Source: an uncultured Calothrix sp. (GTDB lineage Bacteria; Cyanobacteriota; Cyanobacteriia; Cyanobacteriales; Nostocaceae). From it: a stretch of 5,556 nt of DNA. A program made the translations under genes and the position numbers. Where the stretch lies: the NCBI GenBank assembly GCA_937884685.1, contig CAKZYM010000015.1, positions 1 through 5,556 of the forward strand. The letters are read 5' to 3'. Below the pieces are notes generated by a model. The model was given only the letters and a program-made list of their open reading frames with translations. It made no database searches and had not been told where the DNA came from. Position 1 is the first letter of the stretch; each line of letters begins with the position of its first letter. Shown in pieces: positions 5,319 to 5,556 of this stretch.

Positions 5319-5336
5319 TACAATCTATCTTCAGAA
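5319..5336 (-). repeat. 18-bp direct repeat, copy 2
   Basis: This is the second copy of TACAATCTATCTTCAGAA, identical to 4147-4164 and in the same orientation. It lies 271 bases upstream of the ZIP-like start codon at 5048, a distance close to that of the first copy from its gene. Confidence 0.75.
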
Positions 5337-5421
5337 TGGAATAAGCTCATATCTTAAGTATTAAGTAGAATCAGTAAAATAATATATTGAAATTAGTTTT
5401 GTCTAAATCCATAAATTTAGG

Positions 5422-5461
5422 AATGGCCGCAAAGAAATGACTATTTTGCTTTGCGACCATT
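5422..5461. repeat. Imperfect 13-bp inverted repeat (stem-loop)
   Basis: AATGGCCGCAAAG (5422-5434) pairs with CTTTGCGACCATT (5449-5461), 12 of 13 positions, with one C-A mismatch. AAA/TTT inside the loop could lengthen the stem by three pairs with one bulge. It is the most GC-rich hairpin in the window. No T-run follows on either strand, so it may be a processed 3' end of a gene beyond the right edge or part of a small mobile repeat. Confidence 0.6.
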
Positions 5462-5501
5462 ATTGTAAAAACCGCTACATATAAAAATTTTGGAAAAAGT
5501 C

Positions 5502-5556
5502 TCTTAGAGGATGTTTGAAAAGTATAGTTTTTAGCTTAAATCTTGGATGATCCCCC
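5502..5556. repeat. Possible edge of a dispersed cyanobacterial repeat
   Basis: The last bases read CTTAGAGGATGTTTGAAAAG, and the window ends in GATGATCCCCC. I recall similar strings as part of common dispersed repeats or insertion-element ends in filamentous cyanobacteria, often continuing into C-rich then G-rich inverted runs. The rest of the element would lie beyond the window. This rests on memory and was not searched. Confidence 0.3.

Larger units (their letters stand above)
5049..5556. other. Intergenic region upstream of ZIP-like gene to window end
   Basis: I see no gene in these roughly 500 bases. They hold a candidate promoter for the ZIP-like gene (5165-5195), two copies of a 10-bp direct repeat (5213-5234), the second copy of the 18-bp repeat (5319-5336), a long stem-loop (5422-5461) and a repeat-like right edge (from about 5502). 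The concentration of repeats suggests a region that tolerates insertions. Confidence 0.55.

Overview
The window looks like an AT-rich accessory stretch of a cyanobacterial chromosome, probably from a filamentous form. The main pointer is the four-cysteine motif in the small protein at 800-1165, which I recall from hypothetical cyanobacterial proteins. Long AT-rich intergenic gaps, weak or absent Shine-Dalgarno sequences and a repeat-like right edge also fit. No rRNA, tRNA, CRISPR array, transposase or phage gene is visible. The lineage call rests on recalled similarity and was not searched.

Layout. Positions 1-343 are non-coding and lead into a small plus-strand gene (344-604) that begins at TTG and encodes a charged, coiled-coil-like protein. 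Every other gene is on the minus strand. Reading in the direction of transcription, from right to left, these are a ZIP-like eight-helix membrane protein (5048-4290), a Sec-exported beta-rich protein (3919-3290), a lipoprotein made of two repeated domains (3185-2403), its tandem paralogue carrying a transmembrane anchor instead of a lipid anchor (2292-1480), and a small single-pass membrane protein with four cysteines (1165-800).

Transcription. A clear intrinsic terminator (10-bp stem plus T-rich tail) sits between the two paralogues, so the lipoprotein and its membrane-anchored sister are probably separate units. The exported protein and the lipoprotein have no obvious terminator between them and may form a two-gene operon. 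The ZIP-like gene and the exported-protein gene share an identical 18-bp element about 230-270 bases upstream of their starts, a possible common regulatory site or small dispersed repeat.

How the genes may work together. All five minus-strand products are predicted to lie in or beyond the cytoplasmic membrane, so the region reads as a small cell-envelope island. No enzyme active site was recognised. The most notable points are the duplicated two-domain gene pair with swapped membrane anchors, the ZIP-like protein whose usual metal ligands look largely replaced, and the shared upstream repeat.
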